Shown here: positions 53,080 to 63,052 of the stretch, piece after piece | Layout of the letters: the number at the start of each line of letters is the position of its first letter | How positions within the stretch are numbered: the stretch's first letter is position 1 | Source: Pedobacter sp. Bi126 | Lineage (GTDB): Bacteria > Bacteroidota > Bacteroidia > Sphingobacteriales > Sphingobacteriaceae | Length of the DNA stretch: 64,000 nucleotides | Direction: 5' to 3' | Assembly (NCBI RefSeq): GCF_918698245.1 | Contig: NZ_CAKKMS010000001.1 | Span: 186,001-250,000, forward strand | Notes under the pieces: generated by a model | Seen by the model: the letters and a program-made list of their open reading frames with translations, nothing else | Told to the model about the DNA's origin: nothing | The model's database searches: none | Made by a program: the position numbers and the translations under genes

Positions 53080-54561
53080 ATGACTGCACCTAATTTCTTC
53101 AAAAAGATCACTCTTTTACTGGTATTTGCAAGGCTTACATTTTGTGTGCTTGCACAAGAATACCCAAAAGCTATTTTAAGAGGTGATTATCCCGACCCAA
53201 GTATTATGCGTGATGGAGACGATTTTTATATGACCCATTCTCCCTTTACCTATTCTCCTGGATTTTTAATATGGCATTCGAAAGACTTGTTTAACTGGAA
53301 ACCAATAACACGAGCCATGCCAGACCTGGTTGGTTCTGCCATGGCGCCCGATCTGCTGAAACACAACGGTAAATATTATATATATTTTCCGGCTAGCGGA
53401 ACCAACTGGGTAATATGGGCAAATGATATACGAGGCCCCTGGAGTAAACCGATTGATTTAAAAGTCCCCTTTATTGATCCAAGCCATGCAGTAGGCGAGG
53501 ACGGCAAACGTTATTTGTTCGTTAATGAAGGTCGTATGGCTCCCCTGGCGACCGATGGGCTTTCTGTCACTGACACATTGAAAGAAGTTTATAAAGGATG
53601 GGAATATCCTAAAAGCTGGATTACTGAATGCAAGTGCCTTGAATCTCCAAAGATTTTAAAAAAAGGCAGTTATTTCTACATGGTAACAGCCGAAGGTGGC
53701 ACAGCAGGTCCTGCAACGAGCCATATGGTTATAGTTGCGCGCTCAAAAAGCATTCAGGGTCCTTGGGAAAACTCACCATATAATCCGATAGTACATACTT
53801 ATTCATCAGATGAAAAATGGTGGTCTAAAGGACATGGAACATTGATTGACGACGTAAAAGGAAATTGGTGGATCGTGTATCATGCCTATGAAAATGGATA
53901 CCATACCCTTGGCCGGCAAACACTAATTGAACCCATTGAATGGACAACAGATGGTTGGTTCAAAACAGCAAAAGGAAAGATATACTCTGGAACAAAAGAA
54001 AAAGTACTTTCATCAGGCTTTACGCTATCAGATAATTTCAATAAAAAGACGCTTGGATTGCAATGGATGGCCTGGAAAGGTTATGATTCGAATGCTATTG
54101 AGTTGAAAAATAGTAGCCTTTATTTAAAAGCTAAAGGTATAAGTCCTGCGGATGCACAACTTTTGCTAACTACTGCTCCGGATACAAGCTATGAAACCCA
54201 GGTCGAGGTCACTTTAAAAGGAGGAAGTACAGGCGGACTGATTTTGTTTTACAATGAGAAAGCTTTTGCTGGCATCGCTTCCGATGGAAAGAATTTTATC
54301 GTCTATGAAAATGCAGGTAAAAAATCAAACAAGGCTAGCCGGTTTGGAGAGCGTTTTTATCTTAAAATTGTAAACAAACGCAACAGATGTGACATGCTAG
54401 CCAGCAAAGATGGCAAAAGTTGGATAGCGCTTCAATCTGACTTGGATGTATCAGGCTTAAACCACAACAAATATGGTGGTTTTTTTGCATTGAGACCTGG
54501 ATTTATTTCTGCAGGAAAAGGAGAGGTAATACTGGATAATTTCAAATATGCAATCAGATAA
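53080..54561 (+). CDS. GH43-family glycoside hydrolase (copy B)
   Basis: A 493-aa GH43 enzyme with signal peptide (ARLTFCVLAQ). The propeller domain (about 20-300) has the catalytic Asp in RGDYPDPSIMRDGD and Glu in TECKCLESPKIL, followed by a C-terminal beta-sandwich (about 310-490, DUF1349/GH43_C2-like) with a WMAWKGYD segment. It should act as a beta-xylosidase/alpha-arabinofuranosidase. The start is ATG 53080 (MTAPNFFKK); an earlier in-frame ATG at 53038 overlaps the upstream gene. Confidence 0.88.
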   Translation: MTAPNFFKKITLLLVFARLTFCVLAQEYPKAILRGDYPDPSIMRDGDDFYMTHSPFTYSPGFLIWHSKDLFNWKPITRAMPDLVGSAMAPDLLKHNGKYYIYFPASGTNWVIWANDIRGPWSKPIDLKVPFIDPSHAVGEDGKRYLFVNEGRMAPLATDGLSVTDTLKEVYKGWEYPKSWITECKCLESPKILKKGSYFYMVTAEGGTAGPATSHMVIVARSKSIQGPWENSPYNPIVHTYSSDEKWWSKGHGTLIDDVKGNWWIVYHAYENGYHTLGRQTLIEPIEWTTDGWFKTAKGKIYSGTKEKVLSSGFTLSDNFNKKTLGLQWMAWKGYDSNAIELKNSSLYLKAKGISPADAQLLLTTAPDTSYETQVEVTLKGGSTGGLILFYNEKAFAGIASDGKNFIVYENAGKKSNKASRFGERFYLKIVNKRNRCDMLASKDGKSWIALQSDLDVSGLNHNKYGGFFALRPGFISAGKGEVILDNFKYAIR

Positions 54562-54596
54562 GACAAAGCTATGCTATGGAATTTATAACTAAACCA

Positions 54597-54836
54597 TGCT
54601 AACCTATCCCTCTCGTCGAGCTAAGGCCCTGGCTCGGGAGGCAAGCCTTATGGTTGTTACCAGACAAAGGCGATCTTCGATTTGATTTTAAATCCAACAA
54701 AAGGTATTCTAACTACCGGAAGGAGCTCGATCTAAACAGAGGACTTGTTGCGGTCTCTTATGTACAAGATGGAATAAGATTTAAGCGTGAGATTTTTGTA
54801 AGTAATCCGGACAGGGTGAAGGTAAAAGATACTTAG
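54597..54836 (+). pseudogene. GH95-like alpha-fucosidase fragment
   Basis: Text such as KALAREASLMVVTR, then, after a frame change, PDKGDLRFDFKSNKRYSNYRKELDLNRGLVAVSYVQDGIRFKREIFVSNPDRVKV, matches the N-terminal domain of GH95 alpha-L-fucosidases (YRRELDL..VSY..DGV.. REIF.S.PDQV). A frameshift near 54655 and a stop at 54834 break it, and the catalytic domain is absent. It sits after the GH43 pair and suggests a larger hemicellulose/pectin locus was here. Confidence 0.7.
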
Positions 54837-54941
54837 TTAATTGCCTTTTTCCTGAAAAAAGGTAACAATGGAGAATGATATCGAACAATTTAGTCAATGA
54901 AACTGCTGAACATATCTACTGAGAAACAAAGAATTAGGAGC

Positions 54942-54981
54942 AAAAAAAAGGGACAAAATCATTCGAAAATGTCTTTGTCCC
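54942..54981 (-). terminator. Terminator after tRNA-His
   Basis: On the minus strand GGGACAAAG (from 54981) pairs with the CTTTGTCCC-like arm TTTTGTCCC (to 54950), and a run of T's follows to 54942. It directly follows the tRNA's 3' end (54988). Confidence 0.75.
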
Positions 54982-54987
54982 ATTACG

Positions 54988-55062
54988 GGTGGCTGATGGG
55001 GCTCGAACCCACGACCCTCGGCACCACAAACCAATACTCTAACCAACTGAGCTACAGCCACC
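54988..55062 (-). tRNA. tRNA-His (anticodon GTG)
   Basis: On the minus strand the cloverleaf is clear: acceptor stem GTGGCTG with CAGCCAC, D-arm containing TAGCTCAGTTGGTTAGAG, anticodon loop TTGTGGT with GTG, T-arm GGGTTCGAGCCC, and the additional 5' G typical of tRNA-His. The CCA end is not encoded. A short ORF over this region (54894-55121) is a shadow. Confidence 0.95.
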
Positions 55063-55237
55063 GTATTTTTTAGTGTCACAAAAGTACGACTTTTAATATT
55101 TCTTGCAAATATTTTTTTCAAAGTTTTTACAACTAATTTTTAATTCCTTAACATTCAATTATTTGAAATCGAAAAAAAATTTCAGAAGCAGATAAAACAA
55201 GCTATTTTGAACCTAAAAACATAACTTTACGGCGTTT

Positions 55238-55702
55238 ATGATCGAAATTTATACAGACGGAGCAGCTAGCGGAAACCCAGGACCAGGTGGTTGGGGTACA
55301 ATTTTAAGGGCAGGACAGCACTATAAGGAATTAAGTGGCGGCTTTAGAATGACCACCAATAACCGCATGGAACTATTGGCTGTAATAAAAGGATTAGAGG
55401 CGTTAAAAAGCCTAAATCAACAAGTAACCGTTTACTCCGATTCGAAATATGTAGTAGATGCTGTGGAGAAGAAATGGGTTTTTGGCTGGGTAACCAAAAA
55501 TTTTAAGGATAAAAAGAACAAAGACCTGTGGTTGAGATTCCTGGAACTGTATAAACTTCACAAAGTGAAATTCATCTGGATTAAAGGCCACAACGATCAT
55601 CCTGAGAATGAGCGTTGCGACCGTTTAGCTGTTTTTGCGTCACAAGACAAACAAAACCTGGCTATAGATACTTTTTTTGAAGCAGAGAGAAGTAAGATAT
55701 AA
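55238..55702 (+). CDS. rnhA: Ribonuclease HI
   Basis: A 154-aa RNase HI that cuts RNA in RNA-DNA hybrids. All catalytic acidic residues are visible: Asp in IYTDGAASGNPGPGGWG (5-21), Glu in NNRMELLAVIKGLE (46-59), Asp in VYSDSKYVV (about 70) and Asp/Glu-containing KGHNDHPENERCD with a conserved His (about 120-132). It begins at ATG 55238 and stands alone, opposite the fbp gene. Confidence 0.97.
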   Translation: MIEIYTDGAASGNPGPGGWGTILRAGQHYKELSGGFRMTTNNRMELLAVIKGLEALKSLNQQVTVYSDSKYVVDAVEKKWVFGWVTKNFKDKKNKDLWLRFLELYKLHKVKFIWIKGHNDHPENERCDRLAVFASQDKQNLAIDTFFEAERSKI

Positions 55703-55708
55703 CCAATC

Positions 55709-56788
55709 TTAATCAATTCCGCCAACTACATTTAAATTCTCTAGTTTCGTTTCTACATTGGCATCAATCGAGATTGATTTTGCTGTATACAACAACATCA
55801 TTTCTTCAGCCTTTTCTACCATATGTTTTGACCCGATAAAAATCGGAACTCGCTGATGCAATTCTGTAGGTTCAATTTCGAGTATACGCTCAAAACCTGT
55901 GCTGGCTTTGCCTCCAGCCTGCTCAATAATAAAAGACATCGGGTTACACTCGTACAATAATCTTAATTTCCCATTAGGTGAGCGCGAAGTGGTTGGGTAA
56001 ATATAAATCCCACCCTTAATTAAATTCCGGTGGATGTCGCCAACCATAGAACCAATATAACGTGAAGTATAGGGGCGTTTAGTGGCCTCATCCTCTACCT
56101 GACAATATTTGATGTACTTTTTAACGCCATCAGGAAAATGAACATAATTGCCTTCGTTTACAGAATACATATAACCTGTTTCAGGTATTTTCATCTGGGG
56201 GTGAGAAAGACAAAATTCACCAATAGAGGGGTCTAATGTAAAACCATTAACACCCTTCCCTGTGGTATAAACCAACATGGTAGATGAACCATAAATAATG
56301 TAACCGGCAGCTACCTGTTCTGTACCTTTTTGCAACACATCCGTTATACTGGCTCTGCCATCAACCGATTTTCTGCGATAAATAGAGAAAATTGTCCCTA
56401 CAGCAACATTTACATCCGTATTGGATGAACCATCTAAAGGATCGATACAGACGATATACTTGGCATTTTGAGAAACCGGCGATTCGATATGAATAATATC
56501 ATCTTCTTCCTCGGTAGCAACAATACAGCATTCGCCACCACTGGTTAACGCAGCAATAAACTGTTCATCAGCATAAACATCTAGCTTTTTTTGTTCCTCA
56601 CCCTGAATATTGGTGGTTCCCATATCGCCTAAAATATCAACCAAACCAGCTTTATTAATTTCGCGGTTTACAATTTTTGCAGCTATACCAATATCCCTTA
56701 ACAACCTCGAAAGCTCTCCTTTAGCATATGGGAAATCTGCTTGTTTTTCTATAATAAATTGTCCTAGTGTTTTAACGCCACAAACCAT
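55709..56788 (-). CDS. fbp: Fructose-1,6-bisphosphatase class 1
   Basis: A 359-aa enzyme of gluconeogenesis that hydrolyses fructose-1,6-bisphosphate. The metal-binding and catalytic motifs are present: EEDDIIHIE (about 95-103) and [12 protein letters not shown] (about 116-127, the class I signature). It is separated from the phosphoesterase gene by 20 bases, likely co-transcribed. Its stop is 7 bases from the rnhA stop, convergent. Confidence 0.96.
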   Translation of the reverse strand: MVCGVKTLGQFIIEKQADFPYAKGELSRLLRDIGIAAKIVNREINKAGLVDILGDMGTTNIQGEEQKKLDVYADEQFIAALTSGGECCIVATEEEDDIIHIESPVSQNAKYIVCIDPLDGSSNTDVNVAVGTIFSIYRRKSVDGRASITDVLQKGTEQVAAGYIIYGSSTMLVYTTGKGVNGFTLDPSIGEFCLSHPQMKIPETGYMYSVNEGNYVHFPDGVKKYIKYCQVEDEATKRPYTSRYIGSMVGDIHRNLIKGGIYIYPTTSRSPNGKLRLLYECNPMSFIIEQAGGKASTGFERILEIEPTELHQRVPIFIGSKHMVEKAEEMMLLYTAKSISIDANVETKLENLNVVGGID

Positions 56789-56807
56789 ACTTAGTGTAAA
56801 TTTTACA

Positions 56808-57299
56808 TTATCTACCCGATAACTCTATAACCTCTAAGGTATGAATATTTTCATCAGATATGCAAAAACGAATGAGGGTTCTCACTTTGTGCCAACCGTG
56901 TTTTCCAGCCGCACCGGGGTTTATATGCAGACATTTTATTTTTTCATCGAACATTACTTTCAAAATATGTGAATGCCCTGTAATGAATAATTTCGGAGGG
57001 TTAGTGTATATTTCAGGCTTAACATAAGATGAGTATCTTCCTGGATATCCACCTATATGCGTCATCCAAACATCAACCCTTTCGCAGCTAAATCGATTTT
57101 GCTCTGGAAACTCCGCTCTAATCGCACTATCATCTATATTTCCGAACACGCCACGCAAAGGTTTAAACGCCGCCAAAGGCTCGGCTACATTAGGGCCAAA
57201 ATCTCCGGCATGCCAAATTTCATCTACCCCATCGAAGTGTTTAAAAACCGCATCATCTAAAAAACCGTGTGTATCAGAAATTAAACCTATTTTTTTCAT
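56808..57299 (-). CDS. YfcE/MJ0936-type metallophosphoesterase
   Basis: A 163-aa phosphodiesterase with the metallophosphatase motifs [11 protein letters not shown] (metal site), [14 protein letters not shown] and KLFITGHSH, and a conserved INPGAAG-type end segment. It may cleave phosphodiesters in small molecules. It heads the operon with fbp. Confidence 0.9.
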   Translation of the reverse strand: MKKIGLISDTHGFLDDAVFKHFDGVDEIWHAGDFGPNVAEPLAAFKPLRGVFGNIDDSAIRAEFPEQNRFSCERVDVWMTHIGGYPGRYSSYVKPEIYTNPPKLFITGHSHILKVMFDEKIKCLHINPGAAGKHGWHKVRTLIRFCISDENIHTLEVIELSGR

Positions 57300-57489
57300 T
57301 ATGTAAACTTAATTGTGCCCCTTAATTTACAGGACTGGCAAAATCTTTCGACCACTTTTCGCTAAAACAAATCCTCAAAGGGTTGACAAATCTTTTAAAA
57401 ATGGTGATTAAATATTATAAAAAAACACGACAGCGATTATACAATGTTACCATTGTTCCCTACCCCGCCATCCATCCAAAAACCATAAG

Positions 57490-58191
57490 CTAAAAGGCCA
57501 GAAAAAAATCCTTCAGCAATTCTTTATAAGCAGCTGTATGCGCTTTTAACGATTCATAAATATAAAAATCATTTTCCTTCAAAACCGCTTTACCTTTTTT
57601 TAAACAGATCACTTGCCTAAAGGTTGGTTTGCTTTGATCAGAATGAATATGTATCCGCTCTGCAAGCGATAAATTATAATGTGCAGCATTACCAATAACC
57701 TCATCAGCTTGTTTTACCGGAAGGATTAACCAAATCATACCTTCATCGGCCAATAACCCACTCGTTTTTTTAATGAGCATGCTAAAAAAGTCTTTATCTG
57801 CATGCCGGGCTATTCCTTTTCTAAATGCCTCACTTTTTAAATCGTTTACAAAAAAGGGTGGATTAGAGACAATCAGATCGAATTGCTGAGCATAGTTATA
57901 TTGTTCAATTGTTGTGTGGTTAATGGTTAACCGCTCACTGAAAACAGATAATTGAAAATTCTTTCCAGCAGTTTGTGCGGCCTGTTCATCAATTTCTACA
58001 GCTTGTATATTTGCTTCCGGAAAACGTTGAGCCAACATCAAGGCAATTACACCGGTTCCCGTTCCAATATCCAATATACTTTTAGGTTTTTCGTGATTTA
58101 CCATCGCCGCAATTAAAACACCATCCGTGTTGATCCTCATGGCGCAACCCGTTTGGTCGACTTCAAACTGTTTGAACTTGAAAATACTCAT
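57490..58191 (-). CDS. trmN6: tRNA1(Val) (adenine-N6)-methyltransferase TrmN6
   Basis: A 233-aa enzyme modifying A37 of tRNA-Val. It has the SAM motif SILDIGTGTGVIALMLAQRF (about 39-58) and the catalytic NPPF motif in LIVSNPPFFVNDL (about 103-115). The N-terminus FKFKQFEVDQTGCAMRINTDGVLIAAM is the family hallmark. It is coupled to the VOC gene: its start lies one base beyond that gene's TAG stop. Confidence 0.92.
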   Translation of the reverse strand: MSIFKFKQFEVDQTGCAMRINTDGVLIAAMVNHEKPKSILDIGTGTGVIALMLAQRFPEANIQAVEIDEQAAQTAGKNFQLSVFSERLTINHTTIEQYNYAQQFDLIVSNPPFFVNDLKSEAFRKGIARHADKDFFSMLIKKTSGLLADEGMIWLILPVKQADEVIGNAAHYNLSLAERIHIHSDQSKPTFRQVICLKKGKAVLKENDFYIYESLKAHTAAYKELLKDFFLAF

Positions 58192-58192
58192 C

Positions 58193-58573
58193 CTAAATTT
58201 CGTACAACTCTAAAGGCAAACCATCAGGATCAGCAAAAAAAGTAAAGCGTTTATCGGTAAACTCATCAATACGGATCGGTTCGGTAATAATGCCATGATC
58301 ATTTAAACGCGAAATCTCTTTTTCTATATCATCAACCTCAAAAGCTAAATGACGTAAACCCTGAGCCTCTGGCCGCGATGGCCTTGCAGGAGGGTTTTCG
58401 AAAGAAAACAGCTCGATCTGATATACACCATTTACCGCAAGATCTAATTTATACGATTTCCTTTCAGCCCGGTAAACCTCTGCCAAAACGGTAAAACCTA
58501 ATTTATTCACATAAAAATCTTTCGATTTTTCATAATCTGAACAGATAATGGCAATGTGGTGGATGCGAAGCAT
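58193..58573 (-). CDS. VOC/glyoxalase-family metalloprotein (SMU1112c/YaeR-like)
   Basis: A 126-aa protein from ATG 58573 (MLRIHHIAIICSDYEKSKDFYV). It carries metal-binding His (IHHIAI), Glu (IELFSF), His (LRHLAFEV) and Glu (LELYEI) residues of the vicinal-oxygen-chelate fold, similar to glyoxalase I-like proteins. The longer frame to 58633 lacks a good start. The substrate is unknown. It is in an operon with trmN6. Confidence 0.88.
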   Translation of the reverse strand: MLRIHHIAIICSDYEKSKDFYVNKLGFTVLAEVYRAERKSYKLDLAVNGVYQIELFSFENPPARPSRPEAQGLRHLAFEVDDIEKEISRLNDHGIITEPIRIDEFTDKRFTFFADPDGLPLELYEI

Positions 58574-58639
58574 AAATAATAACTGAATTTTGAATGAGTA
58601 AATGAGTGAGTTAGCGTTTAGGCAAATTTGCACATTCTA

Positions 58640-58790
58640 TAATTGAATCAACCAATAATTATTTCAACATTCTCTCATTCAAAATTCACTCATTCTATCA
58701 TCAGCCATTCTCTCATTTAATAATTCTCTCATTCGATCATTATATTTTGACATTCAATCATTCAAAATTCTCTCATTCAATCCTGTAATC
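58640..58790. repeat. Degenerate tandem repeat upstream of purL
   Basis: Several copies of words such as CATTCTCTCATTCAAAATTC, CATTCTATCAT, CATTCTCTCATTT and CATTCAATCATTC follow one another in a 150-base stretch. The unit is degenerate and about 15-30 bases long. It separates the VOC/trmN6 operon from purL. Confidence 0.7.
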
Positions 58791-58816
58791 ACACCAGTTT
58801 TTTCATATAAAAAAGC

Positions 58817-58824
58817 TATTTTTG
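58817..58824 (+). promoter_or_regulatory. Candidate -7 box of purL
   Basis: TATTTTTG matches the Bacteroidetes -7 consensus TAnnTTTG and lies 18 bases before ATG 58843. No -33 TTTG element is clear. Confidence 0.45.
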
Positions 58825-58842
58825 CAACTTCAAAAAAAAAGC

Positions 58843-61800
58843 ATGATTCATTTCTTCCTTAGTCAATCGCAGGCGATTTTTGTTCTACAAACAGACAAAG
58901 CGCTTTCTACCACTGATATTACTAAACTTGAATGGTTATTTGGCGGTGCCAAAATCTCGCAAGAAAAAGCGCTAACAGGCTTTTTCGTTGGGCCAAGAGC
59001 AGCAATGATTACTCCATGGAGTACCAACGCAGTAGAGATTACCCAAAACATGGACATGCAGGGAATCATCAGGATTGAAGAATTTAAGCAGGTTGACGAA
59101 AGTTTTGCGGATTACGACCCGATGCTTTCTCAAAAATACGACAAGCTCGATCAAGAGGTATATACCATCAATATCAAACCTGAACCGATTTTAGAAATCA
59201 CCGATATTGCGGCTTACAACAAACAAGAAGGGCTTTCTTTAAGCGATGAAGAAGTTGAGTATTTAAATACTTTAGCGCAAAAATTAGAAAGACCGCTAAC
59301 CGATTCTGAAGTTTTTGGTTTCTCCCAAGTGAATTCGGAACACTGCCGCCATAAAATTTTCAATGGTAAATTTGTAATCGATGGCGTAGAGCAACCTACT
59401 TCTTTATTTAAGCTGATCCGCAAAACATCAGAAGAAAATCCTAATGATATTGTTTCGGCCTATAAAGATAACGTAGCTTTTATCAAAGGCCCGAAAGTGC
59501 AACAATTTGCACCTAAACGTGCCGATGAGCCTGATTATTATACGACAAGCGATTTTGAATCGGTAATCTCATTAAAAGCAGAAACCCATAATTTCCCTAC
59601 TACAGTTGAGCCTTTTAATGGTGCAGCAACAGGTTCGGGTGGTGAAATTAGGGACCGTTTGGCAGGTGGACAAGGTTCGTTACCTTTAGCAGGAACTGCC
59701 GTTTACATGACTGCGCTTTCGCGTTTAGAAGATAACCGCCCTTGGGAAAAAGGCGTTGAAGAAAGACAATGGTTATACCAAACCCCGATGGATATCCTGA
59801 TCAAAGCATCAAATGGTGCTACAGATTTTGGAAATAAATTCGGTCAACCGCTTATTACGGGTTCGGTTTTAACCTTCGAGCACGAAGAAGATTCCAGAAA
59901 ACTGGGTTTCGATAAAGTAATTATGCTTGCAGGTGGTATCGGTTACGGTAAAGCCAGTCAGGCGCAAAAACTTAAACCACAGGAAGGCGATAACATCGTT
60001 ATCCTAGGCGGAGAAAATTACAGGATCGGAATGGGCGGTGCAGCCGTTTCATCTGCAGATACTGGTCAGCACGGAAGCGGCATCGAATTAAATGCCATCC
60101 AGCGGTCAAATCCTGAAATGCAAAAACGTGCTGCAAATGCGGTGCGTGGTATGGTAGAAAGCGATCACAATTCGATTATCTCTATCCACGATCACGGTGC
60201 AGGCGGTCACTTAAACTGTTTATCAGAGCTGGTTGAAGAAACTGGTGGATTAATAGATCTTGATAAATTGCCAGTGGGCGACCCTACCCTTTCGGCCAAA
60301 GAAATTATCGGAAACGAATCGCAGGAAAGAATGGGTTTGGTGATCGGCAACGAGCATATCGAAACCTTACAAAAAATAGCAGACCGCGAACGCTCACCTA
60401 TGTACACCGTAGGTAAAGTAACCGGCGATCACCGTTTTACCTTTAAATCTGCAACAACAGGTTTAAAACCTATGGATTTTGAATTGGCCGCCATGTTTGG
60501 CAGTTCACCAAAAATCGTAATGGACGATCAAACCATCGATCGTAAATATGAAGCTGTAACATATAACAACAACGAATTAAACAACTACTTAGAACAGGTG
60601 CTTCAATTGGAAGCGGTTGCAGCTAAAGATTGGTTAACCAATAAAGTAGACCGTTGTGTGGGTGGCCGTGTAGCCAAACAACAATGTGCAGGCCCACTAC
60701 AATTGCCTTTAAACAACTGTGGTGTAATGGCTTTAGATTTTCAGGGGAAAGAAGGTATAGCCACTTCAGTTGGCCATGCACCACTTTCGGCCTTGATCGA
60801 TCCTGCAGCGGGTAGCCGCAATGCGATTGCAGAATCACTTTCGAATATCGTTTGGGCACCGCTAAAAGATGGCTTAAAAAGTGTTTCACTTTCTGCCAAC
60901 TGGATGTGGGCCTGTAAAAACGAAGGCGAAGATGCCCGTTTATATACAGCAGTAAAAGCTTGTTCTGATTTTGCCATCGATTTAGGAATCAATATCCCAA
61001 CCGGAAAAGATTCGTTATCGATGAAACAGAAATACAAAGATGGTGATGTAATTGCACCGGGAACAGTAATTATTTCTGCCGGAGCAAATTGCGATGATAT
61101 TACCAAAGTGGTTGAGCCGGTGCTTCAAAAAAACGGTGGATCAATTTATTACATCAACCTTTCTAATGATACCTATAAATTAGGTGGTTCATCTTTTGCA
61201 CAGATTTTAAACAAAATCGGCACAGAAACACCTGATGTTAAAGGTGCTGATCAATTTAAAACAGCTTTTAATACCCTTCAGCAATTAATCAAAGCTGACA
61301 AAATCCAGGCAGGTCACGATATTGGTAGCGGTGGTTTAATCACAACCCTATTGGAAATGTGTTTTGCCGACCGCGATTTGGGCGCTTCGATCGATTTGTC
61401 TTCACTGGCAGAAGCAGATAGCATTAAAGTATTATTTGCAGAGAACATTGGTATTGTATTCCAGGCTGATGCTTCGGTTGAAGATACCTTTGCACAAACC
61501 GGCGTTGCTTTCCATAAAATTGGTGAGGTTACCCAATCGGCTAAACTGGAAGTTAAAAATGCTACTGATCGCTTCAGCTTTGATATCGACCATTTACGTG
61601 ATGTTTGGTTCAAAACTTCGTACTTATTAGACAGTAAACAAACCGGAAACGGATTAGCGAAAGAACGTTTCGACAATTATAAAAACCACGTATTAAATTA
61701 CACTTTTCCATTACAATTTGATGGAAAGAAACCTGTAATCGATCCGACTAAACCACGACCAAAAGCAGCCATTATCCGCGAAAAAGGAAGTAATTCTGAG

Positions 61801-62505
61801 CGCGAACTGGCCAATGCCATGTATTTGGCGGGTTTTGATGTGAAAGACGTACACATGACCGATTTAATTACCGGAAGAGAAACTTTAGAAGACATCCAGT
61901 TTATAGGTGCAGTTGGCGGTTTCTCTAACTCTGATGTTTTAGGATCGGCGAAAGGTTGGGCAGGTGCATTTTTATACAACGAAAAAGCAAGGGTAGCATT
62001 AGAAAAATTCTTTACCCGTCCTGATACCTTATCAGTTGGGGTTTGTAATGGTTGCCAGTTATTTGTAGAGTTGGGCTTAATTAATAAAGACCACGAAGAA
62101 AAACCTAAAATGCTCCACAACAAGAGTGGTAAGCACGAAAGTATTTTCACATCGTTAACCTTACAAGAAAACAATTCTGTCATGTTATCTACCCTGGCCG
62201 GAAGCACTTTAGGTGTTTGGGTATCGCATGGCGAAGGAAGATTCTCATTGCCGTACGCAGAAGACAAATATAAAATCGTAGCTAAATATGCTTACGAAAC
62301 TTATCCGGCTAGCCCCAATGGCTCAGATTACAACACCGCAATGTTATGTGATGAAACTGGTCGCCACCTGGTCATGATGCCACACATTGAGCGTTCATTG
62401 TTCCAATGGCACTGGGCAAATTACCTACAAGGCCGTAAAGACGAAGTTTCGCCGTGGATGGAAGCCTTCGTAAATGCACGCAAGTGGATTGAAAACAAGG
62501 GATAA
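58843..62505 (+). CDS. purL: Phosphoribosylformylglycinamidine synthase (single-chain)
   Basis: A 1220-aa large-type PurL (FGAM synthase) for step four of purine synthesis, with N-terminal PurS-like, two synthetase (AIRS) domains and a C-terminal glutamine amidotransferase domain. Visible motifs are SEHCRHKIFNGKF (about 170-182), HNFPTTVEPFNGAATGSGGEIRD, HDHGAGGHLN, and the class I GATase catalytic Cys in VGVCNGCQLFVEL with HGEGRFSLPY. The start is ATG 58843 (MIHFFLSQSQAIFVL); the upstream ATG adds a Lys-rich leader that is unlikely. A strong terminator follows. Confidence 0.97.
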   Translation: MIHFFLSQSQAIFVLQTDKALSTTDITKLEWLFGGAKISQEKALTGFFVGPRAAMITPWSTNAVEITQNMDMQGIIRIEEFKQVDESFADYDPMLSQKYDKLDQEVYTINIKPEPILEITDIAAYNKQEGLSLSDEEVEYLNTLAQKLERPLTDSEVFGFSQVNSEHCRHKIFNGKFVIDGVEQPTSLFKLIRKTSEENPNDIVSAYKDNVAFIKGPKVQQFAPKRADEPDYYTTSDFESVISLKAETHNFPTTVEPFNGAATGSGGEIRDRLAGGQGSLPLAGTAVYMTALSRLEDNRPWEKGVEERQWLYQTPMDILIKASNGATDFGNKFGQPLITGSVLTFEHEEDSRKLGFDKVIMLAGGIGYGKASQAQKLKPQEGDNIVILGGENYRIGMGGAAVSSADTGQHGSGIELNAIQRSNPEMQKRAANAVRGMVESDHNSIISIHDHGAGGHLNCLSELVEETGGLIDLDKLPVGDPTLSAKEIIGNESQERMGLVIGNEHIETLQKIADRERSPMYTVGKVTGDHRFTFKSATTGLKPMDFELAAMFGSSPKIVMDDQTIDRKYEAVTYNNNELNNYLEQVLQLEAVAAKDWLTNKVDRCVGGRVAKQQCAGPLQLPLNNCGVMALDFQGKEGIATSVGHAPLSALIDPAAGSRNAIAESLSNIVWAPLKDGLKSVSLSANWMWACKNEGEDARLYTAVKACSDFAIDLGINIPTGKDSLSMKQKYKDGDVIAPGTVIISAGANCDDITKVVEPVLQKNGGSIYYINLSNDTYKLGGSSFAQILNKIGTETPDVKGADQFKTAFNTLQQLIKADKIQAGHDIGSGGLITTLLEMCFADRDLGASIDLSSLAEADSIKVLFAENIGIVFQADASVEDTFAQTGVAFHKIGEVTQSAKLEVKNATDRFSFDIDHLRDVWFKTSYLLDSKQTGNGLAKERFDNYKNHVLNYTFPLQFDGKKPVIDPTKPRPKAAIIREKGSNSERELANAMYLAGFDVKDVHMTDLITGRETLEDIQFIGAVGGFSNSDVLGSAKGWAGAFLYNEKARVALEKFFTRPDTLSVGVCNGCQLFVELGLINKDHEEKPKMLHNKSGKHESIFTSLTLQENNSVMLSTLAGSTLGVWVSHGEGRFSLPYAEDKYKIVAKYAYETYPASPNGSDYNTAMLCDETGRHLVMMPHIERSLFQWHWANYLQGRKDEVSPWMEAFVNARKWIENKG

Positions 62506-62525
62506 GAAACTGATGGAAAGTATAA

Positions 62526-62561
62526 AAGGATGATGGAATTAAAACCATCATCCTTTTTTTT
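62526..62561 (+). terminator. Rho-independent terminator of purL
   Basis: A perfect 11-bp stem (AAGGATGATGG, 62526-62536, with CCATCATCCTT, 62545-62555), an 8-base loop and a T-run lie just after the purL stop at 62505. Confidence 0.85.
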
Positions 62562-63052
62562 GTTAATCATCATTCTATAGTTGGATCGTCATGCTGATCC
62601 GATAGCTATCGGATTTATTTCAGCATCTATCATGCTAATTAGTCACTGAACACCTAAGCTCAGGTACAAATAAATCATATAAATTGTCACGCTGAGGCAT
62701 GAAGAATCTCTAACAGATAGCTACTTGCTTTAATTTTCGTGGCGTTGAAATGGAAAACAATAATAGTAAGCTTTCCATAGCTGAAGGATTCTTCACTGCG
62801 TTCAGAATGACAATCTTACGATATTAAAATAAAAAAAACGGCCTGGGCACCGCCCAAACCGTTTCAATTTACCCAACCTCACATTTTTCTATAAGCGCAT
62901 TAATAGAAAAATCATTTAATTATTAAAAAGAGATGTCATTCTGTCCAACGGACTCCTATGGAGGGCAGTATCGTCATGCTGAACTTGATTCAGCATCTAT
63001 CATGCAGCTTAGAAAGCATCCCCCATTATTCGTTTTACATCATCCATCCCGC
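62562..63052. repeat. Intergenic repeats of Bacteroidetes type between purL and tonB
   Basis: The stretch has two copies of the GTCATGCTGA...TTCAGCATCTATCATGC element (62588-62637 and 62971-63004), and a long imperfect inverted repeat pairing GTCACGCTGAGGCATGAAGAATC (62686-62709) with GGATTCTTCACTGCGTTCAGAATGAC (about 62786-62811). Similar short repeats are widespread in Sphingobacteriaceae genomes. There is no gene in this stretch. Confidence 0.7.

Noticed and set aside
54894-55121. 75-aa minus-strand frame
   Set aside because: It runs through the tRNA-His gene and its terminator, so it is a shadow frame.
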